DNA of 36,266 nt from Streptomyces sp. HPF1205. GTDB taxonomy: Bacteria > Actinomycetota > Actinomycetes > Streptomycetales > Streptomycetaceae. Location of the stretch: assembly GCF_020400825.1 (NCBI RefSeq), contig NZ_JAINVH010000052.1, positions 1 through 36,266 of the forward strand, in the 5' to 3' direction. A model generated the notes under the pieces. It worked only from the letters and a program-made list of their open reading frames with translations, was not told where the DNA came from and searched no databases. Each line of letters opens with the position of its first letter. Position 1 is the first letter of the stretch. The position numbers and the translations under genes are program-made. Of this stretch, positions 7,161 through 15,191 are shown one piece after another.

Positions 7161-7889
7161 TCAGGAGAGCCAGTCGGTGTAGCGCGTGGGCGCGAGGTGG
7201 GCGTTCCTGTCGGTGAGGACGTCGCCCTTGACGGCGGCGAACATGCCGGCGGAGGGGTCGGTGACGACGGTCCGGCTGTCGCCCTTGCGGGACAGGGTGA
7301 TCCGGCCCAGCTCGTCCAGGGTGAAGACGTCGGGGCCGCCGACGTTGCGGATGCCGTTCAGCGGGGCGCCCGCGGCGACGTCCGCGACCGCGGCGGCCAC
7401 GTCCTTGGCGGCGATCGGCTGGATCGGGGTGGCGGGCAGCCGCACGGTGTCGGCGTCCGACGTCCAGGACATGGCCGCGTCCATGAACTCCATGAACTGC
7501 GTGGCGCGGACGATCGAGTACGGCACGGGTCCGGCGGCGAGGATCTGCTCCTGGAGCACCTTGGCGCGGTAGTAGTCCAGCTCGGGCACCTGGTCCACAC
7601 CGACGATCGACAGGACCACGAAGTGGCGGACGCCCGCCTTGTGGGCCGCGGCCAGCAGCTTGTCCATGGAGGTCCGGAAGAAGTCCAGGGACGCCTCGTC
7701 GAAGGTCGGGGAGTTGGTGAGGTTGACGACGACGTCGGCTCCCGCGACCGCCTCGTCCACCCCCTGGCCGCTGACGACGTCGACCCCGGTGGACTGCGAG
7801 TGCGGCACCGCCTCGTGCCCGGCGGCGTTCAGGTCCTTGACGACCTGCGATCCGATCAGCCCGGTACCGCCGATGACTGCGAACTTCAC
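7161..7889 (-). CDS. NmrA-like atypical SDR, NAD(P)H-binding oxidoreductase
   Basis: A 242-residue Rossmann-fold protein of the atypical SDR (NmrA/epimerase-like) type. Seen: the N-terminal nucleotide site GGTGLIGSQVV, a second strand with GVDVVSGQGVDEAV, ADVVVNLTNSPT, and the YYRAK motif near residue 105, which resembles the SDR Tyr-x3-Lys; the C-terminal half contains GGPDVFTLDELGR typical of this group. Substrate unknown. The GTG start at 7889 is 6 nt from GAAGGG. It appears monocistronic; upstream (7890-8096) is the symmetric GGGATATACCC at 7929-7939, a possible operator. NmrA-like oxidoreductases are among the gene types commonly linked to ECF41 sigma factors, and one lies 3.2 kb away, but several genes intervene and no ECF41 promoter motif is seen here. 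Confidence 0.88.
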   Translation of the reverse strand: MKFAVIGGTGLIGSQVVKDLNAAGHEAVPHSQSTGVDVVSGQGVDEAVAGADVVVNLTNSPTFDEASLDFFRTSMDKLLAAAHKAGVRHFVVLSIVGVDQVPELDYYRAKVLQEQILAAGPVPYSIVRATQFMEFMDAAMSWTSDADTVRLPATPIQPIAAKDVAAAVADVAAGAPLNGIRNVGGPDVFTLDELGRITLSRKGDSRTVVTDPSAGMFAAVKGDVLTDRNAHLAPTRYTDWLS

Positions 7890-8096
7890 GATATGCCCTT
7901 CCTGAGAAGTGGATTGTCCGTAATGCGGGATATACCCGATCCTTGGTCCTGTCGCCGGTCGTGGTGCGGACCGCGGCGCCGGTCCTGAGCCGATCGCGGT
8001 GCCGGCCGTGATCCGGGCCCTCGCGCGGGCCGCGGTCCCGGCCGTCGCGCCGGTGGTGGCCGTCGCCCCTTGCGGCGATTCCCGCCCGCCGCGCTC

Positions 8097-9734
8097 TCAC
8101 GGCGCCGGCCGCGCCGCCTTCTCCGCGTTCTCCGCCTGTGCGGCCGGCGCGGGCACGGGCTCGACGGCGTGGAGCCTGGCGGGGCCGTGCGGCCGGCGCA
8201 CCCCGACCGTGAACACCACGAGCCCGCCCGCGGCCAGCAGCGCCGAGCCGCACAGGGTCAGGCACACGTGCAGACCGTCGGTGAAGGCCAGGCCGAAGGC
8301 GTGCAGGGCGCGGGCGGTCGGCGCCGGGGGCAGGCCGAGGTGGGCCGCGGCGCGGTTGCCGTGCAGGGCGACCTGCTGCCGGACGTGGGCCCGGTCCTGG
8401 GCGGACAGCCCGGATCCGGCCAGCCGGCCCGGCAGCGCGCCCGTCTCGCGGCTGGTGAGGACCGCGCCGAGGACGGCCGGCCCCAGCGCGCCGCCGGCCT
8501 GGCGCAGGGTGTTGTTGCCCGTACCGGCCATGCCCGCCAGGTGGTGCGGCACGCTGCCCACGGCTATGGCGGTGACCGGGGTCATCACGAAGGCGAAGCC
8601 GAGGCCGACCGCAGCCAGCGGCGCCGCGGCGGCCACGAAGCCGCTGCCGGGGGTGAGCGTGAGCAGAGCGAAGGTGCCACCCGCGGTCACCGCGAGCCCC
8701 AGCACCAGCAGCAGCCCCGGCGCCACCCGTCCCATCAGCCGGCCGACGAAGGGGCCGGCGGCCACCATCAGGCCGAAGGGCACCAGGAAGCGCCAGCCGA
8801 TCTGCAGCGCCGTCAGCCCCTGCACCTGCCCGAAGAAGAGGCTGAGCAGGAAGACCAGGCCGACCAGCGCGAACATCGACAGCGCGATGGCCACGCCCGC
8901 GCCGGTGTAGGCCCGGGAGGAGAACAGGCTCATCGACAGCATCGGCGACTGCGAACGGCGCTCCACCATCACGAAGGCGGTCAAGGAGAGCGCCGCCACC
9001 ACGAAGGCGCCGATCGCCTCGCCCGTCCCCCAGCCGGAGGACCCGCCCTCGATCACCCCGTAGACCAGGGCGGCGATCCCCAGCACCGCCGTGGTCTGGC
9101 CGGGGACGTCCAGCCGCCGGGGGTGCGGCGCCCTGGAGTCCTCCAGCAGGAAGACCGCGGTGAGCAGTCCCGCGGCCGCGACGCACAGCGGCGGCAGGAA
9201 GATCCACCGCCAGCCGGCGTGGTCCAGGATGACGCCGCTGACCAGCGGACCGAGCGCGATGCCGAGCCCGAGGCAGGTGGCCCAGGCCGCGATGGCCCTG
9301 GCCCGGCCGCGGAAGTCCGGGTACGCGTGGCTGACCAGGGCGAGCGTCGAGGTCAGCAGGGCTGCGGCGCCCGCCCCCGACAGCGCCTGCCCCAGCCAGA
9401 GCTGCGGGGCGCCGTGCGCGGTCAGACTCACCGAGGACCCGGCCGTGAACAGCGCCATGCCGCCCACGTACGCCTTCTTGCGGCCGTACTTGTCGCCGAT
9501 CAGCCCGAAGGTGAGGATCAGCGCCGCCATCGCCAGGACGAACGCGTCGCTGATCCACTGCAGGTCGGAGGTGGAGGCGTGCAACTCGCGCTGGACGGTG
9601 GGCAGCGCGACGGACACACCCCCGACCGGCACGTAGGACGCGAAGACACCCAGGCACGCGAGCGCTGTCGTCAGTGCCGGGCCGCGTCCTGCCGCAGCTT
9701 CCGGGGTGTGCCCGGCCGCGGTCGCCTCGCTCAT
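8097..9734 (-). CDS. MFS drug exporter, DHA2 family (14 helices)
   Basis: 545 residues, a proton-driven multidrug exporter of the DHA2/EmrB-QacA type. Seen: about 14 membrane helices; the loop 2-3 motif GLIGDKYGRKKAYVGG; helix-4 motif LSGAGAAALLTSTLALV; motif C ALGPLVSGVILDHAGWRWIF, diagnostic of antiporters; and a second-half motif VGRLMGRV. The N-terminus is cytoplasmic and the C-terminal 30 residues are Pro/Ala-rich. The ATG at 9734 has AGGAAGGG upstream. It is divergent from a MarR regulator with a 224-base shared control region, the classical arrangement in which the regulator represses the exporter until a drug binds. The substrate cannot be read from sequence. Confidence 0.93.
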   Translation of the reverse strand: MSEATAAGHTPEAAAGRGPALTTALACLGVFASYVPVGGVSVALPTVQRELHASTSDLQWISDAFVLAMAALILTFGLIGDKYGRKKAYVGGMALFTAGSSVSLTAHGAPQLWLGQALSGAGAAALLTSTLALVSHAYPDFRGRARAIAAWATCLGLGIALGPLVSGVILDHAGWRWIFLPPLCVAAAGLLTAVFLLEDSRAPHPRRLDVPGQTTAVLGIAALVYGVIEGGSSGWGTGEAIGAFVVAALSLTAFVMVERRSQSPMLSMSLFSSRAYTGAGVAIALSMFALVGLVFLLSLFFGQVQGLTALQIGWRFLVPFGLMVAAGPFVGRLMGRVAPGLLLVLGLAVTAGGTFALLTLTPGSGFVAAAAPLAAVGLGFAFVMTPVTAIAVGSVPHHLAGMAGTGNNTLRQAGGALGPAVLGAVLTSRETGALPGRLAGSGLSAQDRAHVRQQVALHGNRAAAHLGLPPAPTARALHAFGLAFTDGLHVCLTLCGSALLAAGGLVVFTVGVRRPHGPARLHAVEPVPAPAAQAENAEKAARPAP

Positions 9735-9778
9735 GGCTTCCCTTCCTGACCGACGGGGACAAAAAGCAGTCATCGAAC

Positions 9779-9807
9779 AAGTTAACAAGCTCCTGTGACT
9801 ATAACAA
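9779..9807 (-). promoter_or_regulatory. Promoter and likely MarR operator of the MFS gene
   Basis: On the minus strand TTGTTA (9807-9802), a 17-nt spacer and TAACTT (9784-9779) form a good promoter 45 nt before the MFS start. It lies in an unusually A+T-rich patch (9761-9818) containing the palindrome GTTAAC, direct repeats AACAAG-TT-AACAAG, and on the plus strand TATAAC (9800-9805), which could serve marR. A MarR protein could cover both promoters here. Confidence 0.5.
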
Positions 9808-9958
9808 ACGACTGTCATCATGCCCGGCTGCCGTAGACTGGCCCCGCCGCCGTGGGCGCGCCGGCGTGGACCGGCGGGCGACGGGACAGGCGGGGAACGC
9901 AGCAGGCGGGAGCAGCGTCGCGGCCGGCCGGAGCGGGCCGCGGCAGAAAGGTGCGGAC

Positions 9959-10453
9959 ATGCCGACCGAATCGCGGGCCGAGCCCAGACCGTGGCGCGAG
10001 GGGCTGACGCACGTGCTGTGGCGTGCGCACCAGGCGGCACAGCGGCGGGTGCAGGAGTCGCTGACGGGACTGGGCGTGACCCTCACCCAGCTCGCCCTGG
10101 CGGCCAACGTGCAGGAGCACGGACCGCTGTCCGCGGCGGACCTGGCCCGCGCGCTGCGGGTGACCCCGCAGACCGTGACCGTCGCGATGAACCAGCTCGT
10201 CGAGCTGGGCTGGCTCACCCGCCGCCCGCACCCGGTCCACAAGCGCGTCCAGCTCTTCGAGCTCACCCCCGGCGGGACGCGGGGCGTCGACGAGGGGCGC
10301 GCGCTCGTCGCCAAGGCGGACGCCCGGATGACCGGCGCCCTTGAGGGCGGCGACGCCGAGGAGTTCATCGGCCAGTTGCGGCGCATCGTGGCCGAGTTGG
10401 AGGGCGACGACCCGCCCGTCGCGCCGCTGTGGCCGGAGCGGGTCACCGGCTGA
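9959..10453 (+). CDS. MarR family transcriptional regulator
   Basis: A 164-residue winged-helix repressor of the MarR family. Seen: helical N-terminus (about 12-45), winged HTH from LTQLALAANVQEHGPLSAADLARAL through VTPQTVTVAMNQLVELGWLTRR (about 42-95), wing RRPHPVHKRVQLFELTPGG, and a C-terminal dimerisation helix pair. The usual Asp of the wing DxR motif is replaced (HPVHKR). The ATG at 9959 follows AAAGGTG. It most likely represses the divergent MFS gene and itself; the ligand is unknown. Upstream in-frame sequence to about 9674 overlaps the MFS gene and is not coding. Confidence 0.92.
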   Translation: MPTESRAEPRPWREGLTHVLWRAHQAAQRRVQESLTGLGVTLTQLALAANVQEHGPLSAADLARALRVTPQTVTVAMNQLVELGWLTRRPHPVHKRVQLFELTPGGTRGVDEGRALVAKADARMTGALEGGDAEEFIGQLRRIVAELEGDDPPVAPLWPERVTG

Positions 10454-10577
10454 GCCCCGGGCGCCGCCCGCCCCCGTACACCCGCCGGATCCGGCGCCGC
10501 CCGCCCGGTGGCGTTCGCCCTGCCCGCCTGTTTGGCTGGAAGGGGACGGTTCCCGGCGCACAGGGCGAGGCACCATC

Positions 10578-10769
10578 ATGAGCGGCACACAGGACCCACA
10601 CGAGGACATCCGGCGCATGCGGGAAGAGGCGCGCAGGCTCGACGCCGAGGCCCGGCGCACCGACGATCCGGCCGAGCGCGACCGCCTGCGGGAGCGGATC
10701 CGGCGGCTGGAGTTCGAGATCGCCCAGGAGAGCATGATGGCCGCCGGGGACATCTACCCCGTCGAATGA
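10578..10769 (+). CDS. Small charged coiled-coil protein (DUF6381-like?)
   Basis: 63 residues, almost entirely one charged helix: RRMREEARRLDAEARRTDDPAERDRLRERIRRLEFEIAQ, then the tail MMAAGDIYPVE. The pattern 'Met-Arg-Glu..Ala..Leu..Ala.Arg.Thr.Asp.Pro..Arg.Arg.Leu' recalls the small Streptomyces DUF6381 proteins; that comparison is from memory and uncertain. The ATG at 10578 has GGCGAGG 5 nt upstream. The gene stands alone between marR and the ECF41 promoter. Function unknown. Confidence 0.7.
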   Translation: MSGTQDPHEDIRRMREEARRLDAEARRTDDPAERDRLRERIRRLEFEIAQESMMAAGDIYPVE

Positions 10770-11123
10770 CCGGACGTCCGGCACGCGCCCCGGGCGCCGC
10801 GCCAGGGGTGCCCCTGGTGGCCTGATATCACCGCACCGATGTCACACCGGGCCCGGCCGCGTCGTCTGCGGTCATGGAGAGACCTGGAGATACGCGGACA
10901 TGGACCCGGGGCGCGCACGCGTCCCCGGGCCGGGGAAGGCGGGAACCGTGCGGGTGTGCGTGGCGGGTGGAACGGGAGGTCCGGCGGCGCGCGGGGCCGG
11001 TACGCGGCCGGCGCGGTGCCGCACCTGGTTCCCCGGGATGCCGCCCGGCGGCAGCGGCACGCCGGCGGCCGGGGGGACCGGAAGGGCCCGAGGGAGGGCC
11101 GGGCTCGGGGCAGGGGGTCCGGT
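10770..11123 (+). other. Gap before the ECF41 sigma gene: promoter and long leader
   Basis: A 354-base stretch holding the ECF41-type promoter at 10840-10866 and then about 250 bases of GC-rich leader. The leader contains one open frame of 75 codons (separate low-confidence entry) and no other recognisable element. Confidence 0.6.
10840..10866 (+). promoter_or_regulatory. ECF41-type autoregulatory promoter
   Basis: TGTCACA (10840-10846), exactly 16 nt, then CGTC (10863-10866). This matches the promoter motif described for ECF41 sigma factors (TGTCACA-N16-CGTC as I recall it), upstream of an ECF41 gene, so the sigma factor probably transcribes its own gene. Predicted start near 10873. Confidence 0.75.
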
Positions 11124-11127
11124 GTGA
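10900..11127 (+). CDS. Possible 75-residue leader ORF coupled to the sigma gene
   Basis: An open frame starts with ATG at 10900 behind GGAGATACGCGGAC and ends with a TGA at 11125-11127 that overlaps the sigma-factor GTG start (GTGTGA). The product is Gly/Ala/Arg/Pro-rich with two Cys and resembles no family I know; composition alone is what a GC-rich non-coding stretch would give. Position between the ECF41 promoter and the sigma gene, and the overlap, are the only support. Confidence 0.2.
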   Translation: MDPGRARVPGPGKAGTVRVCVAGGTGGPAARGAGTRPARCRTWFPGMPPGGSGTPAAGGTGRARGRAGLGAGGPV

Positions 11128-12077
11128 CCCGCGCCCGTGTCGAGGAGTTCGAGGAGCTGCGGCCGCTGCTGTTCTCGATCGCGTACCGGATCCTCGGCAG
11201 CGTCGGCGAGGCGGAGGACGCGGTCCAGGAGACGTGGCTGCGCTACCAGGGCGCCGCGGTCCGGCCCGCGTCGGCCAAGGCGTACCTGTCGGCCGTGGTC
11301 ACCCGCGTCTGCATCGACGTGCTGCGCTCGGCGCGGGTGCGGCGGGAGGAGTACGTGGGGCCGTGGCTGCCCGAGCCGCTGCTCACCGACCCGTACCAGG
11401 ACCCGGAGCGGGCGGCGGAGCTCGCCGACTCGCTGTCGATGGCCGCCTTGCTGCTGCTGGAGCGGCTGAGCCCGCTGGAACGCGCGGTGTTCGTGCTGCG
11501 GGAGGTCTTCGCCTTCGGGTTCCCCGAGGTCGCCGCCGCGGTGGGGCGCTCGGAGGCGGCGTGCCGCCAGCTCGCGGTGCGTGCCCGGCGCCACATGGAC
11601 GAGGGACGGCCCCGCTTCGAGGCCGGCCGGACGGAGCGCGAGGAACTGGCGGCGCGGTTCTTCGACGCCTTTGCCGAGGGCGACGTCGAGAGCCTGCGTG
11701 AGCTGCTCGCCGCCGACGTGGCCATCATCGGCGACGCGGGCGGCAAGGCCCCGCTGTGGAACGAGCGGGGCACCTTCGGCGCCGGCAAGGCGGTCCCGCT
11801 GCTCGCCGCGTTCGCCCCGGCGTTCCGCCACATCGGCGGTGTCCTGGAGCGCCGCGAGGTCAACGGGCGGCCGGGCGCGATCCTCCGCGACCGCGACGGC
11901 AAGGTCTACAGCGCCTGGGTGCTGGAGATCCTGGACGGACGGATCCGGACGATCAGGACCGTCCTCAACCCGGACAAGCTCAGGCACGTGGGGCCGGTGG
12001 CCGACGCCTGGGCGGCGCTGCGCGAGGCGAACCGTTTCCGCCGGTCCGCGCCCAGGCCCCCCGGGCCTCCGGTGTGA
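11124..12077 (+). CDS. ECF41 family RNA polymerase sigma factor (SigJ-like)
   Basis: 317 residues. Seen: sigma-2 region (about 10-75, LFSIAYRILGSVGEAEDAVQETWLR, typical ECF), the ECF41 linker hallmark WLPEPL (81-86), sigma-4 HTH (about 105-160, LSPLERAVFVLREVFAFGFPEVAAAVGRSEAACRQLA), then the fused SnoaL-like C-terminal domain (about 170-300) with DAGGK (204-208, family DGGGK) and NPDKL (282-286). In this group the C-terminal domain replaces a separate anti-sigma factor and controls activity from within. The GTG start at 11124 has a G-rich site CAGGGGG; a longer upstream reading lacks sigma homology. A promoter with the ECF41 motif lies upstream. No adjacent carboxymuconolactone decarboxylase, oxidoreductase or epimerase gene, the usual partner, is found. 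Confidence 0.93.
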   Translation: MTRARVEEFEELRPLLFSIAYRILGSVGEAEDAVQETWLRYQGAAVRPASAKAYLSAVVTRVCIDVLRSARVRREEYVGPWLPEPLLTDPYQDPERAAELADSLSMAALLLLERLSPLERAVFVLREVFAFGFPEVAAAVGRSEAACRQLAVRARRHMDEGRPRFEAGRTEREELAARFFDAFAEGDVESLRELLAADVAIIGDAGGKAPLWNERGTFGAGKAVPLLAAFAPAFRHIGGVLERREVNGRPGAILRDRDGKVYSAWVLEILDGRIRTIRTVLNPDKLRHVGPVADAWAALREANRFRRSAPRPPGPPV

Positions 12078-12104
12078 GGGCGGGGCCGTGCGGGCCGCCC
12101 GTCG

Positions 12105-12509
12105 TCAGCGGTCCTCGGTGAGGATCGGTTTGACGTCCAGGACGGGCGTGCCGTCGACCGCTTCGAGGTTGCGGACGTGGACGCGGGCGCCCTCGACGGC
12201 GATGACGTGGACGGTGTGCAGGCCGATCGGGTTGGGCCGGTGCGGAGCGCGCGTGGCGAACACGCCGCTGAGCGGCCGGGTCCGGTCACCGCGCGGGTGG
12301 ACGGTGAGAGCGTCGCGGTCGGCGCGGTCCAGCCAGGTGAGCAGCAGGACGTCGGTGCCGGGTGCCAGCCCGTCCAGGGCGGGCGCGTACCGCTCGTCGA
12401 AGACCAGCCAGGCGTCGGGAGCGCCCTCGTCGGGCTGCCGGGGGGCCGACGCCGGATCGGCGAGCGCCGACTCGACGCGCCCCACCGGGCGCAGCGTGTA
12501 GTCGGTCAC
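12105..12509 (-). CDS. trmO: tRNA methyltransferase TrmO-like (UPF0066/TsaA)
   Basis: 134 residues from the GTG at 12509, which has AAGGA at a good distance; an upstream ATG at 12584 would add 25 residues without family similarity or a ribosome site. Seen: beginning LRPVGRVES, the central WLDRADRD, and the UPF0066 signature RAPHRPNPIGLHTVHV. TrmO-type proteins methylate N6-threonylcarbamoyladenosine at position 37 of some tRNAs with S-adenosylmethionine. The C-terminal part ends DVKPIL, as usual, but lacks the extra C-terminal domain of the enterobacterial enzyme. It is convergent with the sigma gene (27 nt apart). Family firm, exact substrate inferred. Confidence 0.9.
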   Translation of the reverse strand: MTDYTLRPVGRVESALADPASAPRQPDEGAPDAWLVFDERYAPALDGLAPGTDVLLLTWLDRADRDALTVHPRGDRTRPLSGVFATRAPHRPNPIGLHTVHVIAVEGARVHVRNLEAVDGTPVLDVKPILTEDR

Positions 12510-12656
12510 GGGGTCCTTGAGTCCCTTCTGGCAGCGGTGGGCCGTGCGGCCGGTCCACAGCAATGTATGCCGGGCGCGGATCATGCCGGGTCCGGGAGCG
12601 TGATCCCGGCCTCGTACGGCCCCGCGCGCGGTGGACCGCGGCCGCGGGGACGGGCG

Positions 12657-13424
12657 TCACGAGGGGGCGCCGGGTGCCGGGGCCGTTCCGGCGGGGGGCT
12701 CCTCCAGCAGTTCCGGGCCGTTGTTGCGCACGTCGTTCACGGCCGGGGACACCGGGCGGGCGTCGAGCCGGCCGTCGGCCGGGGGGCTCAGCAGGGAACG
12801 CAGGTCCTCGGCGTCCTGGCGGTCGGGGTCGAGCCAGGCGTCCCAGTGGCGCGGCGCGATGGCCAGGGGCATGCGCGGGTGGATCCGCCCGGCGGCGTCG
12901 GCGGCGTCGGTGGTGATGACCGTGCAGGTGGTCAGCCAGGCCCCGGGATCGTGGTCGTCGCCGGCCCGCGGATCGCGCCAGAACTCGTACAGCCCGGCCA
13001 GTGCCATCAGCTGCCCGTCCTCGGGGCGGATGAAGTACGGCTGCTTGCGCGGCCTGCCCTTGCCGCCGGGGCCCGGCACGGACTGCCACTCGTAGAAGCC
13101 GTCGGCCGGCAGCAGGCAGCGGCGCCGCGCGAAGGCCCGCCGGAAGGCCGGTTTGTCCGCGACGGTCTCCACCCGGGCGTTGATCATCCGGGACCCCACC
13201 GACGGGTCCTTCGCCCAGGACGGCACCAGGCCCCAGCGCAGCGGCCTGAGCTGCCGCGCCACCTCGCCGGTCGCGCGGTCCTGGCGCTCCAGCACCGACC
13301 ACACCTCGTCGGTCGGCGCCACGTTCCAGCTCGGCGCGAGGTCCTCACGGGGATCCCACCGGTCGACCCCGAACACGCCGGCCAGCTCCTGCGGGCTGCG
13401 GGTGGAGACATAGCGACCGCACAT
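12657..13424 (-). CDS. SRAP domain protein (YedK/HMCES-like abasic-site cross-linker)
   Basis: 255 residues. SRAP proteins form a covalent thiazolidine link with abasic sites in single-stranded DNA and protect them during replication. Seen: catalytic Cys2 right after the initiator Met (MCGRY), WNVAPT with Asn34, NARVET (82-87), DGFYEW with Glu112, and HPRMP with His182; all the active-site residues of the family are present. The ATG at 13424 is preceded by GGTGGAGGG. The C-terminal 15 residues are Pro/Ala-rich. It follows the SixA-like gene by 28 nt on the same strand, so the two may be one transcript, though they share no obvious function. Confidence 0.95.
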   Translation of the reverse strand: MCGRYVSTRSPQELAGVFGVDRWDPREDLAPSWNVAPTDEVWSVLERQDRATGEVARQLRPLRWGLVPSWAKDPSVGSRMINARVETVADKPAFRRAFARRRCLLPADGFYEWQSVPGPGGKGRPRKQPYFIRPEDGQLMALAGLYEFWRDPRAGDDHDPGAWLTTCTVITTDAADAAGRIHPRMPLAIAPRHWDAWLDPDRQDAEDLRSLLSPPADGRLDARPVSPAVNDVRNNGPELLEEPPAGTAPAPGAPS

Positions 13425-13452
13425 CCCTCCACCCTGCCACCGCGGCGCCCGA

Positions 13453-14073
13453 TCAGCTCTCGCGGCGGCCCCGGGGGACGGCGAAGACGGTCAGCACGGC
13501 GCCGTCAGGACCGAGGTCCGCCCAGCGGCCGGGCACCGCCAGCACGGCCAGGGCGCAGGTGGGGAAGATCGACCGGGCCCAGACCAGCGTGCCGCCGCCG
13601 CCCGTGCCTTCGCCGCCGCGGGCCCCCTCGGCCCCGCCGGCTGCCCGCCGGGGCTCACCGGGCTCCCCCGGCTCCCCCGGCTCCCCCGCGTCGCCCGCCA
13701 GGGACAGGACGAGGTCCTGCACGCCGGCCTTGTGCCCGATGAGCAGCACGGTCCGCCGCTCCTCGGGGATACGCCGTACGAGAGCCAGCAGGCCGGCCGC
13801 CGTCGCCCGGTAGACCCCCCGTTCCTGGACGACCTCCGGCACGGCGCCGCCCAGTTCCGGCGCCATCAGGGCCCAGGTGTCGCGGGCCCGGCGGGCGGTG
13901 GAGCACACGACCAGGTCGGGCACGCACTCGTTCTCCCGCAGCCAGCGGCCGACCGCGGGCGCGTCGCGCAGGCCCCGCGGGCCGAGTGGCCGCTCGTGGT
14001 CGTCGACATCCGGCGGCCACGCCGATTCGGCGTGCCGCAGGACGACCAGACGGGCGGTGTCGGACGCGCTCAT
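13453..14073 (-). CDS. SixA-like histidine phosphatase
   Basis: 206 residues, phosphoglycerate-mutase-fold phosphatase of the SixA branch. Seen: LVVLRHAESAWP with the phospho-acceptor His14 in RHA; CSTARRARDTW; and LIGHKAGVQDLVLSL with the second catalytic His. In SixA proteins the target is a phosphohistidine, often in an HPt domain; the target here is unknown. An insertion of about 40 residues rich in Gly/Glu/Pro follows GDA, made partly by a 9-nt tandem repeat (GEP units), and is probably a disordered loop. The ATG at 14073 has only a weak ribosome site, so the start is less certain. Probably co-transcribed with the SRAP gene downstream. Confidence 0.88.
   Translation of the reverse strand: MSASDTARLVVLRHAESAWPPDVDDHERPLGPRGLRDAPAVGRWLRENECVPDLVVCSTARRARDTWALMAPELGGAVPEVVQERGVYRATAAGLLALVRRIPEERRTVLLIGHKAGVQDLVLSLAGDAGEPGEPGEPGEPRRAAGGAEGARGGEGTGGGGTLVWARSIFPTCALAVLAVPGRWADLGPDGAVLTVFAVPRGRRES
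13652..13687 (-). repeat. 9-nt tandem repeat encoding Gly-Glu-Pro
   Basis: Four units (one variant, then three identical GGCTCCCCC on the plus strand) give GEP x4 in the SixA-like protein, a collagen-like stretch likely to vary between strains. Confidence 0.9.
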
Positions 14074-14328
14074 GTCGGCGGACCGGGAAGCATCGCTCCC
14101 ACCTCCGGTGGCGCCGGCCGGCCGGGCCACGGGATGCCTCGGGCGGCCCCTGCCTCGGCGGGCACGGCGTGCGGTTCGCGGCGAGCCCCTCCTCGTACAC
14201 CTCAGTCTCGCGCGGGGCCTCGCCCCCGGCAACCGCCCGTACGGGCACCCGGCCGGGGGCCCGTACGGGGGCCCGCGGAACGGCCGCGGTGCCGGCCGCT
14301 CCGGCCGCTCGCAACCAGGTGAGCGGGC

Positions 14329-15135
14329 TCAGTTCTCGGTGGTGGTGCGCAGGTACCGCTCGGCGGGCCGGGAGTTGGACAGGTTGCCGCTCAGCGCCTG
14401 CCGGGCGGACTGGTAGGTGTCCCACAGGGCCGCGTCGTGCAGCGCCGGGATGGTCACCAACTCGCCGTCGTCCAGTCCGGCCAGCGCGGCGTCGACCATG
14501 TCGTCGGCGGTCATCACCCATTCCCGCGGCAGGTTCTCCACCCGGGTGCCGGCGATCTCCCAGAATTCCGTCGCGGTCGCCCCGGGCAGCACGGCCTGCA
14601 CCCGCAGCCCCTTGTCCCCCAGCTCGTGGTGCAGCGACTGGCTCAGCGCGAGCACGAACGCCTTGGAGGCACCGTAGACGCCGTTGAGCAGCTCGGGGAC
14701 GACGGCGACGATCGAGCCGATGTTGATCAGGGTGCCACCGCCCCGGGAGGCCGCGGCGGGCGCGAACGCGTAGGTGAGCCGGGTCAGCGCGGTCACGTTG
14801 ATGCCGATCATGGCTTCCATGGTGTCGACGTCGGAGTCGACCAGGGGTGTCACCCCGCCGAATCCGGCGTTGTTCACCAGCACCGAGACGCTCTCGTCCG
14901 TACGCAGCACCTGCTCGACGCGGCGCAGGTCCTCGGCCCGGCCGAGGTCCGCGGTCAGTACCTCTACCGAGCGGCCGGTCTCGCGGGTGATCCGCTCGGC
15001 GACGGCCTCCAGCCTGTCGCGGTTGCGCGCCACCAGGATCAGGTCGTGTCCGCGCCGGGCCAGCCGGTCGGCGTACACCGCGCCGATGCCGGAGGAGGCG
15101 CCGGTGATCAGGGCGGTTCCCAGAGGTGTGGTCAT
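14329..15135 (-). CDS. Classical SDR oxidoreductase
   Basis: 268 residues, NAD(P)-dependent short-chain dehydrogenase. Seen: TGASSGIG (cofactor loop, about 10-17), an Arg after the second strand (ARNRDR) suggesting NADP(H), TADLGR, NNAGFGG (about 88-94), the catalytic Ser in NIGSIVAV, and YGASK (active Tyr and Lys). After the catalytic core is the PGATATEFWE segment and a C-terminal tail with YLRTTTEN. The ATG at 15135 has a poor ribosome site (GAGTGACCCCCTC). The gene is divergent from a CGNR zinc-finger regulator across a 127-base gap containing an inverted repeat, so that regulator probably controls it. Downstream (14232-14272) the palindrome GCCCGTACGGGC and a second GCCCGTACGGG occur. 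Substrate unknown. Confidence 0.92.
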   Translation of the reverse strand: MTTPLGTALITGASSGIGAVYADRLARRGHDLILVARNRDRLEAVAERITRETGRSVEVLTADLGRAEDLRRVEQVLRTDESVSVLVNNAGFGGVTPLVDSDVDTMEAMIGINVTALTRLTYAFAPAAASRGGGTLINIGSIVAVVPELLNGVYGASKAFVLALSQSLHHELGDKGLRVQAVLPGATATEFWEIAGTRVENLPREWVMTADDMVDAALAGLDDGELVTIPALHDAALWDTYQSARQALSGNLSNSRPAERYLRTTTEN

Positions 15136-15191
15136 GAGGGGGTCACTCTTTCGAGGCGTAGCGATGGCGGCGCGGTCGTACCGCCCCGCCC

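Noticed and set aside
12510..12584. Longer TrmO start at the ATG at 12584
   Set aside because: The extra 25 residues do not match the family and there is no ribosome site; the GTG at 12509 has one.
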